In this document: one piece after another, positions 37,749 through 46,706 of the stretch
How the letters are laid out: every line of letters starts with the position of its first letter
Position numbering within the stretch: position 1 is the first letter of the stretch
From: Cohnella faecalis
GTDB lineage: Bacteria > Bacillota > Bacilli > Paenibacillales > Paenibacillaceae
DNA length: 64,000 nucleotides
Reading direction: 5' to 3'
Assembly (NCBI RefSeq): GCF_003570905.1
Contig: NZ_QXJM01000056.1
Span: forward strand, 1 to 64,000
Translations under genes and position numbers: made by a program
Notes under the pieces: model-generated
Databases searched by the model: none
What the model was told of the DNA's origin: nothing
The model's input: the letters and a program-made list of their open reading frames with translations, nothing else

Positions 37749-38765
37749 ATGAAAACGTTGCAAGAGCTGGAAAGTAAACTGGCGGAGCCGTCGGAAGCGT
37801 TAGTGAGCATGATGAAGGAGCTGGACGGCGATCTTTTGCTGCTGGGAATCGGAGGAAAAATGGGGCCGAGCATGGCGAATCTCGCGATTAACGCCATCAA
37901 GCAGGCAGGCGTGAGCAAGCGGGTCATCGGAGCGTCGCGCTTCTCCTCCGGAACGCTTCGCGAGGAGCTTGAAGCGCTCGGCGTGGAGACGATCGCGATC
38001 GATCTTCTGAATGACGAGGAGCTGCAGAAGCTGCCGGATGTCAAGAACGTCATTTATATGGCAGGCAACAAGTTCGGTACGACCGGCAAGGAGCATTTCA
38101 CATGGGCCATGAATTCGTATTTGCCCGGACGCGTGGCGGAGAAGTACCGGGAATCGCGCATCGTGGCCTTTTCGACGGGCAACATCTATCCTTTTGTTCC
38201 GGTGCTTTCCGGCGGTGCGGACGAGAGTGTGTCGCCCGACCCGATAGGCGAATACGGTCAGTCGTCGCTCGGCAGGGAGCGGGTATTTCAACATTTTTCC
38301 CATCTGCACCAGTTTCCGCTTTCCGTGATTCGGCTTAATTACGCGATCGACCTGCGTTACGGGGTGTTGCTCGAACTGGCCAAATCGATCCAGGCGGGCA
38401 AGCCGATTCCTCTTGCGATGGGTCACTTCAATTGCATCTGGCAAGGAGATGCCAATGAAATGGCGCTTCGTTCGCTGCAAATCGGCAAGGTAGGCGGAGA
38501 ACTGTTGAATGTGACGGGGCCCGAGACGGTATCCGTTCGCTGGGCGGCAAGCTTGCTCGGCGATCGTCTTGGCATCAAGCCTGTGTTCGAAGGAGAAGAA
38601 TCGTCGAATGCGCTGCTGAACAACGCTTCCTATTCGCACCAAATTTTCGGTTATCCGCGCGTTTCGCTTCGGCAGATGATCGATTGGATCGCCGAATGGG
38701 TGACGGCAGACGCTCCGACTTGGAATAAGGAAACGCACTTTCAGGAGAGAGGAGGCAAATTCTGA
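37749..38765 (+). CDS. NAD-dependent epimerase/dehydratase-family protein
   Basis: A 338-residue extended SDR-like protein. The N-terminal dinucleotide fold is atypical, with LLLGIGGKMGPSMA instead of GxxGxxG. VAFSTGNIYPF provides the strand and Ser/Thr. YGQSSLGRERVF stands where YxxxK would be, with Lys apparently replaced. LRLNYA-like RLNYAIDLRYG follows. The missing Lys suggests altered or non-redox catalysis. It is the first gene of a tight operon: its TGA overlaps the next ATG (TGATG). The ATG at 37749 follows AAAGGCGAGGA. It probably acts on a sugar-derived or hydroxy-acid substrate handled by the DapA-like enzyme after it. The exact reaction is unknown. Confidence 0.75.
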   Translation: MKTLQELESKLAEPSEALVSMMKELDGDLLLLGIGGKMGPSMANLAINAIKQAGVSKRVIGASRFSSGTLREELEALGVETIAIDLLNDEELQKLPDVKNVIYMAGNKFGTTGKEHFTWAMNSYLPGRVAEKYRESRIVAFSTGNIYPFVPVLSGGADESVSPDPIGEYGQSSLGRERVFQHFSHLHQFPLSVIRLNYAIDLRYGVLLELAKSIQAGKPIPLAMGHFNCIWQGDANEMALRSLQIGKVGGELLNVTGPETVSVRWAASLLGDRLGIKPVFEGEESSNALLNNASYSHQIFGYPRVSLRQMIDWIAEWVTADAPTWNKETHFQERGGKF

Positions 38766-39823
38766 TGGCGGCTGCAGCTTTATCGACGGTCAAGAAGGAA
38801 ATTCTATTCCAGGGTACGGTCATACCCGCCCATCCGCTTGCGCTGAAGGCAGACCGAACGTTAGACGAGCGGCGGCAGCGAGCGCTATCGCGGTACTACC
38901 TCGCATCGGGTGCCGGGGGCATCGCGGTCGGCGTCCATACGACCCAGTTTGAAATTCGCGAGCACGGTCTGCTGGAGACGGTTCTGCGTCTAGCTGCGGA
39001 AGAGGTCGAGCTTAGCGGCAGATCGGACGAGATTTTGAAGGTAGCCGGTATATGCGGGCCAACCGAGCAGGCGGTTGCGGAAGCGGAGCTGGCTGTCAGC
39101 CTCGGATACGACATCGGCTTGCTCAGCACCGGCGGCTTGCGCGATTGGAGCGAAGAGAGCTTGATAGAGAGGGCGAGGGCTGTCGCCGCCGTCATTCCCG
39201 TATTCGGCTTCTATTTGCAGCCGTCGGTCGGGGGACGCCCGCTGAGCTTCGACTTCTGGAGACAGCTCGCGGATATTCCCGGCGTAGTCGGCATCAAGAT
39301 GGCGCCTTTTAACCGGTATCAGACGATCGATGTTATGCGTGCCGTCGCAAATTCGAGCAGGCGCGGCGAGATTGCGCTCTACACGGGAAATGACGACAAC
39401 ATCGTGGCGGATCTTCTTACTCCTTATCGATTCCAGGTGGATGGAGAGCCGATGGAGCTGCGAATAGTCGGCGGTTTGCTCGGTCATTGGGCTGTTTGGA
39501 CGAGGCAGGCGGTTAAGCTGCTGGAGGAAATCAAAGCTGTTCGCGCAACTGGAACGATCCCTCCGGAGCTGCTGACGCGCAACATCGAAGTAACGGACAC
39601 CAATGCGGTGTTTTTCGATACGGCCAACGGCTTTGCCGGCTGTATTCCAGGTATCCACGAGGTGCTGCGAAGACAGGGGCTGCTGGACGGAATATGGTGC
39701 CTGAACCCCGAGGAGACACTGTCGCCGCTGCAGGCGGAGGAGATCGAACGAGTATATCGAGAGTATCCTCATCTGCATGACGATGCTTTCGTTAGCGAGC
39801 ATCTGGCGCAGTGGTTGGCGTGA
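38765..39823 (+). CDS. Dihydrodipicolinate synthase-family aldolase/lyase
   Basis: A 352-residue member of the DapA/N-acetylneuraminate-lyase superfamily (class I, Schiff base). The barrel is recognisable from FQGTVIPAHPLAL, GGIAVGVHTTQF, FGFYLQPSVGG (candidate Tyr) and GVVGIKMAPFNRY (candidate Schiff-base Lys in IKM). It is longer than DapA (~295) and unlike the lysine-biosynthetic enzyme, so an aldolase or dehydratase acting on a keto acid in catabolism is more likely. Its start overlaps the previous stop and its TGA overlaps the GTG of sdaAB. The product, perhaps pyruvate or a hydroxy-keto acid, is inferred only from operon context. Confidence 0.8.
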   Translation: MAAAALSTVKKEILFQGTVIPAHPLALKADRTLDERRQRALSRYYLASGAGGIAVGVHTTQFEIREHGLLETVLRLAAEEVELSGRSDEILKVAGICGPTEQAVAEAELAVSLGYDIGLLSTGGLRDWSEESLIERARAVAAVIPVFGFYLQPSVGGRPLSFDFWRQLADIPGVVGIKMAPFNRYQTIDVMRAVANSSRRGEIALYTGNDDNIVADLLTPYRFQVDGEPMELRIVGGLLGHWAVWTRQAVKLLEEIKAVRATGTIPPELLTRNIEVTDTNAVFFDTANGFAGCIPGIHEVLRRQGLLDGIWCLNPEETLSPLQAEEIERVYREYPHLHDDAFVSEHLAQWLA

Positions 39824-40497
39824 GATTCAAGGACGTATTCTCGATTATCGGTCCGGCCATGATCGGCCCGTCCAGCTCGCATACGGCCGGTGCCGCGCGC
39901 ATCGGCTTTGCCGTCCGGCAATTGCTAGGCGAGCAGCCGCTGACGGCCCGCATCGAGCTGTTCGGTTCATTCGCCGATACGTATGCCGGCCATGGCACCG
40001 ACTTCGCGTTGGTCGGCGGACTGCTCGGTCTGGCCCCGGACGATCCGGGGCTGCCCGAGTCGATGGCTGAAGCGGCTCGGCTCGGTATGGCTATCGACTT
40101 GCTTCCTAGCAAAGGCGTTCCGATGCATCCGAATACGGCTCGAATCTCGGCGCGAACGGCTCGTTCGGAAGTCGTCGCGACAGCCGCTTCGATAGGGGGC
40201 GGGAATATCGAGATTCAGGAAATCGACGGCTTCGAGGTGAAGATGAGCTGCGCTTATCCGACGATAGTTCTCGTTCATCTTGACCGACAAGGCATCGTGG
40301 CGTCGATTTCCGCAGTGCTGACGCGCCATTCTCTGAACATCGCTAACATGCAAGTGAAGCGAAGCGGCCGATTCGGAGAGACGCTTACCGTTCTGGAGCT
40401 GGACGATAATTGGAACGACGGGCTGCTGGCGGAATTAACGGCCGTCCCGGATATGCGAAGCGTCAGAACGATAAGCTTGGAGATGAAGCGAAAATGA
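39820..40497 (+). CDS. sdaAB: L-serine dehydratase, iron-sulfur-dependent, beta subunit
   Basis: About 225 residues. The SdaAB start FKDVFSIIGPAMIGPSSSHTAGA carries the GPSSSHT motif of the family. A C-terminal ACT domain (about 145-215) follows, with VHLDRQGIVASISAVL. With SdaAA it forms the [4Fe-4S] enzyme that deaminates L-serine to pyruvate. The GTG at 39820 overlaps the previous stop (GTGA), and its stop overlaps the sdaAA ATG (ATGA). Embedding in an operon with epimerase- and DapA-like genes is unusual and suggests a substrate other than free serine, or serine formed in the pathway. Confidence 0.93.
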   Translation: MRFKDVFSIIGPAMIGPSSSHTAGAARIGFAVRQLLGEQPLTARIELFGSFADTYAGHGTDFALVGGLLGLAPDDPGLPESMAEAARLGMAIDLLPSKGVPMHPNTARISARTARSEVVATAASIGGGNIEIQEIDGFEVKMSCAYPTIVLVHLDRQGIVASISAVLTRHSLNIANMQVKRSGRFGETLTVLELDDNWNDGLLAELTAVPDMRSVRTISLEMKRK

Positions 40498-41375
40498 GAT
40501 TCAAAACGCTGTCCGAGTTGGCCTCCCTGGCCCAAGCAGAGAACAAGCCGATTTCGCGGCTCATGATCGAGGAACAAGCGCGGGAATCCGGCGAGAGCGA
40601 AGACGTCATTATCGCCCGCATGGCGTCCTATTACGGCATTATGAAGGAAGCTGTCGCCAAGGGGTTATCGGAGGATACGACGTCCCGTAGCGGTTTGACC
40701 GGCAATGACGGCAAAAGGGTGAATCGTTTTGCCGGGGAAGAGCAGCCTTCCGTTGGTCAGGATGCGGCAAAGGCCATGGCTTATGCCTTATCCGTATCCG
40801 AAGTCAACGCCTCGATGGGCAGAATCGTGGCGACGCCGACGGCCGGCTCGTGCGGGGTCATTCCGGGCGTATTCGTCAGCGCTCAGGAGCGGTTCGGGTG
40901 GAAGGACGATGATCTTGTCAATGGATTGTTCTGCGCGGGGGCAATCGGCCACGTCATAGCGAATCGTTCGTTCATCTCTGGGGCGGAAGGCGGCTGTCAG
41001 GCCGAGATCGGCTCCGCCGTCGCGATGGCGGCGGGCGCGTTGGTCGAGCTGAGGGGAGGAACCCCTGAGCAGTCTATGCATGCGGCTGGTCTTGCTTTGA
41101 AAAATTCGTTAGGCCTTATCTGCGATCCGGTCGGAGGTTTGGTAGAGGTGCCGTGCATCGTTCGGAACGGCTTCGGCGCGGTGACCGCTCTCGCTGCCGC
41201 CGATATGGCGATGGCCGGGGTACGCAGCGTCATCCCGTCCGATGAAGTCATCGATGTGATGCTTGAAGTGGGGCGAGCTATGCCGGAGAAGCATCGGGAG
41301 ACGGCCAAGGGAGGGTTGGCGCAGACGCCGACGGGCAAGGCGATTATGCAGAAGCTCAACAGGCAGCCGTTTTAA
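40494..41375 (+). CDS. sdaAA: L-serine dehydratase, iron-sulfur-dependent, alpha subunit
   Basis: A 293-residue catalytic subunit. It contains VATPTAGSCGVIPGV (Cys for the cluster), GAIGHVIANR, AEGGCQAEIGSA and LICDPVGGLVEVPC with the further conserved Cys residues. Length matches Bacillus SdaAA (~300). It is translationally coupled to sdaAB; GGAGATGAAG serves as ribosome site. It is followed after ~100 bases by a regulator. The enzyme converts L-serine (or a close analogue) to pyruvate and ammonia in the cytoplasm and is oxygen-sensitive. Confidence 0.94.
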   Translation: MRFKTLSELASLAQAENKPISRLMIEEQARESGESEDVIIARMASYYGIMKEAVAKGLSEDTTSRSGLTGNDGKRVNRFAGEEQPSVGQDAAKAMAYALSVSEVNASMGRIVATPTAGSCGVIPGVFVSAQERFGWKDDDLVNGLFCAGAIGHVIANRSFISGAEGGCQAEIGSAVAMAAGALVELRGGTPEQSMHAAGLALKNSLGLICDPVGGLVEVPCIVRNGFGAVTALAAADMAMAGVRSVIPSDEVIDVMLEVGRAMPEKHRETAKGGLAQTPTGKAIMQKLNRQPF

Positions 41376-41472
41376 GAAATAGCTTCCTTTGCCTTGTTTG
41401 CTTTGCAGCGGTTGCGCGACTTATGATGAAGACAAAATGCGTGCACCGCTACTTATCGGAGGAACCGTGACC

Positions 41473-42858
41473 ATGCTGAATTTGCCGTCTCGACCAGACG
41501 AAAACAAAGATATACCGATCGGTCTCGTTGGAGCTCCCGAGCTTATAGAACCCATTGTCCTTGTCCTGCGGTCGTTTCCATCGTTCCGGCCAATCGTCCG
41601 CCCGGCGGAATGCGACGAGGACACCGTCCGCTGCGCTGAGGAGCTGCTGAGCGAAGTAGAAGTGCTCTTCATGACCGATCCGGACGCTTTCCGGCTAGTG
41701 AAGGAGAAGCTGCCCTCTCCCGTTCCGATGCATTACTTGCCGTTATCGGGAGCGGGCTTCTTTAAGGCGATATGCCGCGTGCTGATGCAGACCGTCCAGA
41801 GCTCGCTTCCCCTTGCCGGCGTAACGGTGGATACCTTCCCTGAGGAAACGGTACGGCATATGATCAAGGGAACCGATCCGAGCTTGTCGGGCATGATCCA
41901 TATTTGCGATGCGGACCGATCTTCCATCGAGGAGATTTATGAGTTTCACGCGCGTCATTACCGCAACGGGAGCAGCTCCGCATCCTTGTCGGCCAATCGG
42001 CGTGTCGCCGAACGACTGGAGCAGAGCGGCGTCCCCTGCGTGTATATCGAGCCGGCCGATAATGATATCGTTATCGCGCTGGAGCGTGCCTTGCTCTCTA
42101 CGGAAACAAGGCGGAGCAAGGAATCGCAGATCGTCGTTGGGATGGTTGTCGTCGACAACTTCGATTCCGTCATCAGAAGCCGCGCTTCCGAGCATGAGGT
42201 TCAGAAGCTGCGGCTCGACGTTCAGCGGACGATGCTTGATTTCATCGAGCGGCTGGACGGATATTTGACGCCGCTCGGCCCGAATGAGTTTTTGTTCTTT
42301 ACGACCCGCGGCTTGTTCGAGAGAGAGACGGGCGGATATAAATATATCTCGCTCGCTTCGCAAGCCCAGAAGCGGTTCGGCCTGTCGCTCAGCATCGGAA
42401 TCGGCTTCGGCCTATCCGCCAACGTGGCCGGCACGAACGCCCGAGCCGCTCTGCGAAGCACGAAGGATGCGGGCGGCGGCACTTGTTTTATCGTGCGGGA
42501 GGATCAAACATTCATCGGACCGCTTGAGATGTCCGAGCCGCTTCAATACGATTTAAGCTTCCGCGATGCAGAGCTGCTGAAAAAGGTGGAGGAGGCGGGA
42601 TTGACGACTGCGTACTTAAGCCGGCTGTTTGCTTCGGCATCTCGCCACGGCAAGCTGGACTATACGGCAGTCGAGCTGGCGGCGCTGCTGGACTTAACGA
42701 CTCGCAGCGCGAACCGTCTTCTGGTTCAATGGGCGGACGCCGGTCTTGCGGAGCCCCGAGAGATGCGCAAGGCGGGAAGGGGCCGTCCAACCCAGGTGTA
42801 CGTCTTCACCTTTATGCGCGAGCATCTGTCGGAGCATGGAATCAGTCTGCGTTCGTAA
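41473..42858 (+). CDS. Transcriptional regulator with degenerate GGDEF-like domain and winged helix
   Basis: About 461 residues. The N-terminal third (1-165) looks like a receptor fold of PrpR-N type (IGLVGAPELIEPIV...). The middle (about 215-365) resembles a nucleotide-cyclase/GGDEF fold in which the GGDEF signature is replaced by GPNEF. The C-terminus (about 390-455) is a winged helix-turn-helix with LAALLDLTTRSANRLLVQWADAG. GGAGGA at 41458-41463 fits the ATG at 41473. By position it probably senses a metabolite and controls the upstream operon and/or the enolase-SMP30 pair downstream; a half copy of the 37666 repeat lies upstream. The family name is uncertain. Confidence 0.6.
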   Translation: MLNLPSRPDENKDIPIGLVGAPELIEPIVLVLRSFPSFRPIVRPAECDEDTVRCAEELLSEVEVLFMTDPDAFRLVKEKLPSPVPMHYLPLSGAGFFKAICRVLMQTVQSSLPLAGVTVDTFPEETVRHMIKGTDPSLSGMIHICDADRSSIEEIYEFHARHYRNGSSSASLSANRRVAERLEQSGVPCVYIEPADNDIVIALERALLSTETRRSKESQIVVGMVVVDNFDSVIRSRASEHEVQKLRLDVQRTMLDFIERLDGYLTPLGPNEFLFFTTRGLFERETGGYKYISLASQAQKRFGLSLSIGIGFGLSANVAGTNARAALRSTKDAGGGTCFIVREDQTFIGPLEMSEPLQYDLSFRDAELLKKVEEAGLTTAYLSRLFASASRHGKLDYTAVELAALLDLTTRSANRLLVQWADAGLAEPREMRKAGRGRPTQVYVFTFMREHLSEHGISLRS

Positions 42859-42893
42859 TGGAATCCGATTAAGCGGTGGGAGGCGGAACGAGG

Positions 42894-44017
42894 TTGAGAA
42901 TTGAGAGCATCGATATTTTTCCTTTAAAGCTGCCGATGAAGACGAGCTTTGCGATCTCCGGGGTTCGGTCGGTTCGAAGACGGAGGGCGCTCCGCATGTA
43001 TACGTCAGGATAGCTTCCGATGACGGTTCGGTCGGCTGGGGGGAAGCGCGCCCTAGCCACAGGTGGAGCTATGAAACGATAGAGACCGTCGTTACCACTC
43101 TGGAGCGTTACATCAAACCGGTCTTGCTAGGCCTGAATCCAAACGATTTGCAGCAAATCGACCGTTTGATGAGCCGCGAGATTGCGAACGGATACAATGC
43201 CGGACAGCCGATTGCCAAGGCGGCGATCGATATCGCCCTGCACGACTTGCTCGCGGCTTCCGAAGGCAAACGAGTAGCCGAGCTGTGGCATGCTTCGCCC
43301 GCATCGTCTATCGATCTATCCTATTTAATAAGCACCCGCGATCCGGACGAAGCCAAGAAGAAAGCGGCATATGCCCGGGATAACGGCTTTAAAGGCTTGG
43401 ATGTAAAAATCGGTCTCGATCCGTTGCAGGACGGCGATATTTTGCGAGCGGTGAAGGAGGAGGCGCCGGACTTATTTTTCCGTGTCGACGCCAATCAGGC
43501 TTATAGCCTGCCGGAAGCGATTCGCCTGGCCAAACAGATGGAGCGGATCGGGGTGGACGTGTTCGAGCAGCCGCTCAAAGCGAACCAGCTCATGGGGCAT
43601 GCCGAACTGAGACGGAAGACGAGCGTGCCGATCGCCCTGGATGAGAGCATCTGGACACCTTCGGATCTGCTTCAGGCGATCCGCCTGGAAGCCTGCGACT
43701 ACGCAGTCATAAAGCTAACCAAAATGGGGGGCTTCCGAGGGGCAAAGGGTTGCGGAGAAATCGCGCGTGAAGCGGGGCTCGGGCTGCTTGGCGGTGGCTT
43801 GACGGAATCGAGTATCGGGCTAGCCGCCAGCGCTCATTTGTTCCGTTATTTGCAAATCAAGGACCCCGTCGATCTGAACGGTCCTATGTTCCTTGAGGAC
43901 GATCCAATCGAAGATAAGCCGTGTCTCGCCAACGGGACCGTCCGTCTTCCGGAAGGAAACGGCCACGGCTGCGTTCCCGATCTGGACAAGCTGCAGCTCT
44001 ATTTGAATCCGCTGTAA
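42894..44017 (+). CDS. Mandelate racemase/muconate-lactonizing enzyme family protein, one probable frame error
   Basis: A 374-residue enolase-superfamily enzyme when one G is restored to the GGGG run at 42960-42963; uncorrected, the first ~22 residues (LRIESIDIFPLKLPMKTSF) are out of frame. Catalytic-site features are LDVKIG (Lys acid/base), VDANQAY (metal Asp), FEQPLKAN (metal Glu), LDESIW (metal Asp) and VIKLTKMGG (second Lys). This KxK...D/E/D...K set fits the MLE/dipeptide-epimerase subgroup, although sugar-acid dehydratases share it. The TTG start follows GGTGGGAGGCGG. The SMP-30 lactonase is 16 bases downstream, which favours a lactone or sugar-acid role. Confidence 0.82.
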
Positions 44018-44033
44018 AAAAGGGGGAGCCAGG

Positions 44034-44939
44034 ATGGACGGGATTATCGAGCGGAAGCCGATGGCCGTGCGGGCTCCGCAGTCGGAGCTGGGGGAAGGTC
44101 CGGTATGGGACGAGCGTTCGGCACGGCTATTATGGGTTGACATCATTCATGCCCGAATTCATTGCTTGCATCCGGAATCGGGAGAAGTAGAGACGGTCGC
44201 CGCTCCGGAGTGGATCAGTACGCTCATTCCTTCCTCGCAAGGAAGATGGATCGCTGCTGCCTACCATAGTCTGTTTTTGTGGGAGCCTGCTAACGGGAAT
44301 TTCGAAGAAATTTTGCGGATGGAGCATTTTCCGGAGCATGTCCGGTTTAACGATGGCAAGGCCGGCCCGGATGGCGGAATATGGGCCGGAACGATGGACA
44401 TGAACGGCGCGCGGGCGGATGGCGGGTTGTATCGCATAGATCCGTCGCTTGGATGGGAAGAGAAACTATCCGGCCTCGTTTGCTCGAACGGGCTGGATTG
44501 GAGCCTGGACGGAAGCGAAATGTATGGCATCGATTCGGCATATAGGCAAGTAAACGCCTATGCGTTCGATCCGTTGTCGGGGACGCTCGGCGAGCGGCGA
44601 ACGGCCGTCGAGCTTGCAACCGAATTCGAAGGCGTGCCGGACGGGATGTGCATCGATCTGGAAGGCATGCTATGGGTGGCGCAGTGGGGCGGCTCTCGCG
44701 TAGCCCGTTGGAATCCGGCAGACGGCAGCCTGCTGTCCGCTGTCCGACTGCCTGCGCCTTTGTCGTCGAGCTGCGCCTTCGGAGGCCGGAGCTGCGATGC
44801 CTTATATATGACTAGCGCCTGCGAAGGAATGAACGGCGCGCAACGCTCCGCCTATCCACTGTCGGGATCGCTGTTCAGGCTGGATACCGATCATCTGGGT
44901 ATCCGTGGCCGGCAGCCGTTCCGATTCGATCTGCAATAG
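44034..44939 (+). CDS. SMP-30/gluconolactonase-family lactonase
   Basis: A 301-residue six-bladed beta-propeller lactonase. Metal-site motifs are SELGEGPVWD (Glu near residue 20), RFNDGKAGPDGGIWAGT, CSNGLDWSLDG (Asn) and VPDGMCIDLEG (Asp). The family opens sugar lactones to aldonic acids in the cytoplasm. GGGGGAGCC precedes the ATG, and it is probably co-transcribed with the enolase-superfamily enzyme, giving a lactone-to-acid-to-product pair. Terminator-like structure follows at 45125. The rest of 44940-45124 contains nothing I recognise. Confidence 0.88.
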   Translation: MDGIIERKPMAVRAPQSELGEGPVWDERSARLLWVDIIHARIHCLHPESGEVETVAAPEWISTLIPSSQGRWIAAAYHSLFLWEPANGNFEEILRMEHFPEHVRFNDGKAGPDGGIWAGTMDMNGARADGGLYRIDPSLGWEEKLSGLVCSNGLDWSLDGSEMYGIDSAYRQVNAYAFDPLSGTLGERRTAVELATEFEGVPDGMCIDLEGMLWVAQWGGSRVARWNPADGSLLSAVRLPAPLSSSCAFGGRSCDALYMTSACEGMNGAQRSAYPLSGSLFRLDTDHLGIRGRQPFRFDLQ

Positions 44940-45124
44940 CTCGCAGGGAACGTTTGGGAGGCGGCGAAGCTGCATAATCTCTCGGATAGTTTCGTTGCAG
45001 CCCACAAAATCGTCGCAAGGGATTAGCTGTGAGAAACGGAAACGTACCGACGCTTCAAAGCTTCGTATAAGACAGGTGACACCGAAAGCGTTGTACAACG
45101 ACACAACCATGCTTAAATAAAAAC

Positions 45125-45168
45125 ACGACACAAAACTGCTGAATGCAGTTCTGTGTCGTTCACTTTTT
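45125..45168. terminator. Terminator between SMP-30 gene and the oxidoreductase operon
   Basis: ACGACACA-a-AACTGC pairs with GCAGTT-c-TGTGTCGT, then CACTTTTTT. It lies between convergent units. Confidence 0.8.
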
Positions 45169-45238
45169 TCTCCGTTTTTTACTGAGTCAAATGGGCATTA
45201 TAAGAGAGCAAGATCACTGGGCGCCGGAGGTTCCCTGC

Positions 45239-45940
45239 CTAAACGGGACGCTTTCGCCGGACGGCAGCAGCAAGAGAAGATATCTCGTTCGACTCCAGAA
45301 CTTCGTGAGCGGGGCCTTCATTGCGGGCTGCCGCGATCATCGCACAGGCGACATCCCGACTGTCGATAGCTCTATATTTGACAAGCGGCCCGATCATTAG
45401 TGCGCCGAGAGGCCGGGACAACACAATAGCCAATCTCTCTCCGGGCCGGCTTTCTGTGCGGTCTCCGAGCAGCAAAGAAGGCCTCAACACGACAAGGCGT
45501 TGCAGACCGAGGGCTGCCAAGTCTCGCTCCACCTCTCCCTTTACGCGACTATAAAACATCATTGACCGCTCCGACGAGCTCATCGCCGAAACGATGACGA
45601 AACATGCTGCACCATATCGACGGGCTGCACGCCCCAGCGCCAGCGGGTACGCATAGTCAACCCGGCGGAAATCTTCTTTGCTGCCCGCCTGCTTGATCGT
45701 CGTTCCAAGCGCGCAGAAAACATCAGCGTCCCGCAATAGCTGTTCGTCGATCTCCTCCTCCAAACGGTCGAAGGAGATGCGCCGTTCCTCCAGCTTCGGA
45801 TGAGAGAAGCCGAGTTCTCGGCGTACAAGTGCGATCACGCGACTGTACGACGGATGCTCCAGAAGCATACGGACCAGCTCCTGTCCGACCAGCCCAGTCG
45901 CTCCCGCAACAACGGCTGTCCCTCCCTGGATTTGTACCAT
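45239..45940 (-). CDS. NAD(P)H-binding oxidoreductase (HTATIP2/YraR-like atypical SDR)
   Basis: A 233-residue Rossmann protein: VVAGATGLVGQELV (cofactor loop), ALGTTIKQAGS, VSAMSSSERSM (active-site strand) and YSRVKGEVERDL (YxxxK). It resembles the small NAD(P)-binding proteins related to human TIP30. It is the last gene of a minus-strand operon after the SDR and TetR genes, 23 bases after TetR. A weak AGAGG lies before the ATG. Probable role: reduction of a reactive aldehyde or ketone induced through TetR. The substrate is unknown. Confidence 0.82.
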   Translation of the reverse strand: MVQIQGGTAVVAGATGLVGQELVRMLLEHPSYSRVIALVRRELGFSHPKLEERRISFDRLEEEIDEQLLRDADVFCALGTTIKQAGSKEDFRRVDYAYPLALGRAARRYGAACFVIVSAMSSSERSMMFYSRVKGEVERDLAALGLQRLVVLRPSLLLGDRTESRPGERLAIVLSRPLGALMIGPLVKYRAIDSRDVACAMIAAARNEGPAHEVLESNEISSLAAAVRRKRPV

Positions 45941-45963
45941 GCTTCCGGCCTCTTTTCATTATT

Positions 45964-46620
45964 TCATCTTCTATTTTTAATATATCCATCTAAATAATAG
46001 TTCATTGTAGCAAGGACATCCTTCTTAAAATCGCGTTTGAGTCCATCCAGCCCGTGCTCTTCGATAATGTCTATAACTTCCGCAGGCAAGGTGGCAGATA
46101 ACTTGCAACCCGTTATAATCGATGCTTCAGCTTGCAGGATATCTACTACATCCTCTTGCGTTAATGCATGATGTTCACAAATAATAGTCACCAAATCCGT
46201 CATCAACTTGTATAGATTCATTTTCTGATTTAACATGGTTTCCGCGTCTACATTTTTTTCGAATACCGCCGTACGCATGGCTTCCAGTCTTACATACAGG
46301 GGATTATGATCAACCAGTTCTATAAGCTCATTCATGACAAGATTCTTAAAGTCATCAAAATTCTTGATTGGCGCATCTTTCGCTATTTCTATCAGACGCG
46401 CAACCCTTTTCTCATATTCCCGACACAACAGACTAAAAAACAAGGCTTCTTTCGTTTTAAAGTACACGAATAGAATGCCGTTTGACATACTCATCTGCTT
46501 GGCTATATCGGACATTTTAATTTTTTCATACTCGGATAAAAGAAACATTTCTGCCGCTTTATCTAGAATGGTCCGAGCCTTCAAAGCCTTCGCTTCAGGC
46601 GTCATCGCACGTTTTGCCAT
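45964..46620 (-). CDS. TetR/AcrR-family repressor
   Basis: About 218 residues. The N-terminal helix-turn-helix has ILDKAAEMFLLSEYEKIKMSDIAKQMSMSNGILFVYFKTKEALF. The rest is the helical ligand-binding domain. The ATG at 46620 was preferred over upstream GTG/ATG because GGAG then has usable spacing. It lies between an SDR and an oxidoreductase on the same strand and probably represses the operon through the TGACTT-A-AAGTCA palindrome in the promoter at 47566-47594. Base composition looks AT-richer here than in most of the window. Confidence 0.9.
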   Translation of the reverse strand: MAKRAMTPEAKALKARTILDKAAEMFLLSEYEKIKMSDIAKQMSMSNGILFVYFKTKEALFFSLLCREYEKRVARLIEIAKDAPIKNFDDFKNLVMNELIELVDHNPLYVRLEAMRTAVFEKNVDAETMLNQKMNLYKLMTDLVTIICEHHALTQEDVVDILQAEASIITGCKLSATLPAEVIDIIEEHGLDGLKRDFKKDVLATMNYYLDGYIKNRR

Positions 46621-46706
46621 ACACCGCATCACTCCATTTCGATTAATAGTAATCCCTTATCGATTTGGAGTCAAAACAAAACCACGATTAACTATCTATG
46701 CTTATC

